A stretch of 7,334 nucleotides of DNA from Armatimonadota bacterium (lineage in GTDB: Bacteria > Armatimonadota > SYMT01), in contig JAJFMS010000187.1 of the NCBI GenBank assembly GCA_020696885.1, positions 1-7,334 of the forward strand, read 5' to 3'. A program made the position numbers and the translations under genes. This document shows positions 6,901 to 7,334 of the stretch, piece by piece. The notes under the pieces are model-generated. The model was not told the DNA's origin. It saw only the letters and a program-made list of their open reading frames with translations, and did no database searches. Position 1 is the stretch's first letter; each line of letters starts with the position of its first letter.

Positions 6901-7334
6901 GTGCTGCTGCGAGACCCGGCCACCGGCCGCGAGGTATCGATCGGCGGCACCCTCACCTTCAATCCGGCGCTGGCCTCCGTGGTGGTGCACGCCGCCAAGG
7001 TCGACGTCTCCCGCTCCGCCCGCGTGGAGCTGCGGGCGGTGGATGCCAGCGGCAACGCGCGCGTCGGGGACCCGGTGGTCGCCAACCTGGAGGTGAAGAA
7101 GCGCCAGCTCGATCGTACCTACAAGAACCTGCCCCGCCACGAGCACTACCTCAAGCTGGAGAACGGCACCCCTGGCCTCACCCAGGTCAAGTTGATGGTC
7201 AACGGCAAGCGCGTCCACACCGGCTCACTGGCGGACGGAGCCGTGCTGCAGCTGGACCTCGCGGTCTGCATGAAGCGCCCAAAGAACACTGTGCGCGTCC
7301 AGGCGGAAGGGCCGGCTGGAGCGACGGCGGTGCT
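3930..7334 (+). CDS. Exported RCC1-repeat protein with Ig/cadherin-like modules, frameshifted, 3' partial
   Basis: The gene starts at ATG 3930 with AAAGGA upstream and is intact in frame 3 to about 6694. Residues 1-29 are a signal peptide (SLAALLLLG core, cleavage likely after ARA at 27-29). A basic, Pro/Ala-rich linker runs to about 85. Residues 86-626 hold 14 RCC1-type repeats of the form LALKxDGTVVAWGxNxxGQ. Ig/cadherin-like modules follow at about 632-725, 729-837 and 840-922. The third has the HGSLTLNPDGSFTYTP and GYAGTDSFTYRARD signature of bacterial cadherin-like/VCBS modules. At Ala922 an exact 31-bp duplication shifts the frame. Further sensible sequence (SGANSSPTTVTLTVQN onward) lies in frame 1, while frame 3 stays open to 7334 as Arg/His/Gln-rich sequence. 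RCC1 propellers bind proteins; with Ig-like modules, a surface adhesion or recognition role is inferred. The regulator gene is divergent. No stop codon lies in the window. Confidence 0.85.
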   Translation, partial: MIRVLPGRARVSLAALLLLGSLPVLSARALPQQAGRKLSAPSSAAVAGKAPPAPVRSSLRRSPASARKLTGTLREAAAAGTAGSGSIVHWGGNTNGQASLAGQLGDIVAVSAGRSHVLALRVDGTVTAAGRNDRGQCDVPPGLEGVIQVAASDSHSLALKSDGTMVTWGMGSRGSAEMPGGITGVTAITAGASHSLALKDDGTVLAWGDDIFGGTAVPAGLNNVIAVAAGAAFSLALKADGTVVAWGDNSAGQLNVPGGLAGVMAIDTGDFHCLALKTDGTVVGWGHNIAGQSSVPAGLTGVTDITAGSQFSMARRADGTVVAWGRNNDGQRNVPAGLGYVSAIAAGGNFALALRASSRLRAWGSSSYATAGPVLGAVQIAGGGTHSLVLRGDGELLGWGHGAQDQLASPAGIGPLRSVAAGRAYSLVLKSNGEPVLFGSYDPGISSFVPFGLPGDLTGLRAVAQGFNQALAVRANGTVAAWGRNTEGQCIVPDDLGGVKAVAGGRVHTLALRPDGTVAAWGQSDPIPAGLAGVTAIAVGEYHNLALKSDGTVVAWGRNTNGQCDVPADLTGVRAIAAGYYHSLALKDDGTIIGWGASSYGELTVPTGVTGVTQVAAGAFHSSAIFADPAPTLTAPSTLETVEDTPSAPLEFTLWDRETPLADLTVSASCSVPGLVQALTLTGSGATRTLGVSPSSDQFGTATVTLTVSDGISQTNHQIALTVHPRNDPPSYVKGEDQTVDEDAGSQSVPGWATHLSAGPSNEAGQQLLFNLVTNTRPELFISEPAVNPVTGDLTYTPAPNAHGNATIGFQLQDDGGTEHDGQDTEPDVQTFQITVNSVPDAPLARGEEYSLWKNTPLTVAAPGVLGNDVEYEGEALTAVLASGVSHGSLTLNPDGSFTYTPTAGYAGTDSFTYRARDTSGAHLPGSRHQRSEQQPHHGDPDGPERHYRPHAGGGQHRQPYRSAAGPRAGHHQRWPERRDLGPAHRQQQQRAAARPGHRPRGIDRRHPHLQSGAGLRGGARRQGRRLPLRPRGAAGGGCQRQRARRGPGGRQPGGEEAPARSYLQEPAPPRALPQAGERHPWPHPGQVDGQRQARPHRLTGGRSRAAAGPRGLHEAPKEHCARPGGRAGWSDGGA
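4185..5807 (+). repeat. Coding repeat: 14 RCC1-type blades, mostly 39 residues (117 bp)
   Basis: Counting the WG (or equivalent) step of each repeat gives residues 90, 129, 168, 207, 246, 285, 324, 363, 399, 438, 482, 521, 556 and 595. The first eight are exactly 39 residues apart; later steps are 36, 39, 44, 39, 35 and 39. Blade 2 has AAG and blade 10 has LFG in place of WG. RCC1 folds as a seven-bladed propeller, so 14 units suggests two propellers in tandem, with the boundary near residue 340. Short DNA runs such as GTGGTGGCCTGGGGC recur between blades and could recombine. Confidence 0.8.
6664..6725. repeat. Exact 31-bp tandem duplication causing a +1 frameshift
   Basis: The units at 6664-6694 and 6695-6725 are identical (each begins TCACCTACCGGG and ends CAGCGGAGC). 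Because 31 is not a multiple of three, the second copy moves the reading frame by one base. Both copies encode TYRARDTSGA, the first in frame 3 and the second in frame 1. Removing one copy restores a continuous cadherin-like module. Complete identity implies a recent event, slippage, or an assembly error. Confidence 0.92.
6694..7334 (+). CDS. Displaced C-terminal part of the exported protein, in frame 1, 3' partial
   Basis: Frame 1 after the duplication reads TYRARDTSGANSSPTTVTLTVQN, completing the cadherin-like module. It then gives an Ig-like module (TAPTLVVGSTVSLTG, VHVPVTISDGQSGV, VELRAVDASGNARVGDP). A terminal region follows (YLKLENGTPGLTQVKLMVNG, then CMKRPKNTVRVQAEGPAGA) that resembles the end of exported Ig-like proteins. 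The natural stop may therefore be close to the right edge. This is not an independent gene: it lacks its own ribosome site, and frame 1 is closed by stops at 6598-6600 and 6604-6606. An in-frame ATG at 6646 could lead a gene finder to call it separately. As the sequence stands, it is translated only if ribosomes shift frame or the duplication is resolved. Confidence 0.8.

Noticed and set aside
1..7334. CRISPR array, tRNA, rRNA, insertion sequence or transposase gene
   Set aside because: No spaced direct repeats of the right size, no cloverleaf with the expected arms, and no transposase motif were seen on either strand.

Overview
This is a GC-rich bacterial window. It holds one long regulator gene on the minus strand, one long exported-protein gene on the plus strand that runs off the right edge, and a less certain accessory region at the left. 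The exported protein has a signal peptide followed by RCC1 propeller repeats and Ig/cadherin-like modules. Together with the AfsR-type regulator and strong GC bias, this suggests a soil-type high-GC phylum such as Gemmatimonadota, Chloroflexota, Myxococcota or Actinomycetota. The GT/GC-rich palindromic intergenic repeat would fit the first of these, but this is only a guess; no marker gene is present.

Layout. Bases 1-147 may hold the last 48 codons of a plus-strand gene entering from the left. Its TAA overlaps the TAG of a convergent small exported protein gene (542 down to 144). The 3' end of that small gene runs through a G-rich 8-bp tandem repeat and a perfect 20-bp-arm hairpin. Bases 543-740 carry no gene; they contain a 27-bp imperfect inverted repeat (618-704). 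Bases 3716 down to 741 encode a 991-residue AfsR-like regulator: winged helix, BTAD, NB-ARC/STAND ATPase and TPRs. Bases 3717-3929 form a divergent promoter region with three copies of the 8-bp palindrome CGTCGACG, spaced 23 and 12 bp apart, and two hairpins. From 3930 to the right edge lies the exported protein. Its 14 RCC1-type repeats are the number expected for two seven-bladed propellers, and at least three Ig/cadherin-like modules follow.

The most striking point is an exact 31-bp tandem duplication at 6664-6725 inside the exported-protein gene. It shifts the reading frame by +1. Upstream the protein reads in frame 3. Downstream the sensible Ig-like sequence is in frame 1, while frame 3 continues open but as low-complexity Arg/His/Gln/Pro/Gly-rich sequence. 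The gene as given is therefore frameshifted: a real lesion, a copy-number-dependent on/off switch, or an assembly artefact.

How the genes may work together (inference): the AfsR-like protein is transcribed divergently from the exported protein. The spaced repeats between them resemble the direct-repeat operators used by SARP/AfsR-type winged helices just upstream of a -10 element. The regulator could therefore control the surface protein, itself, or both.
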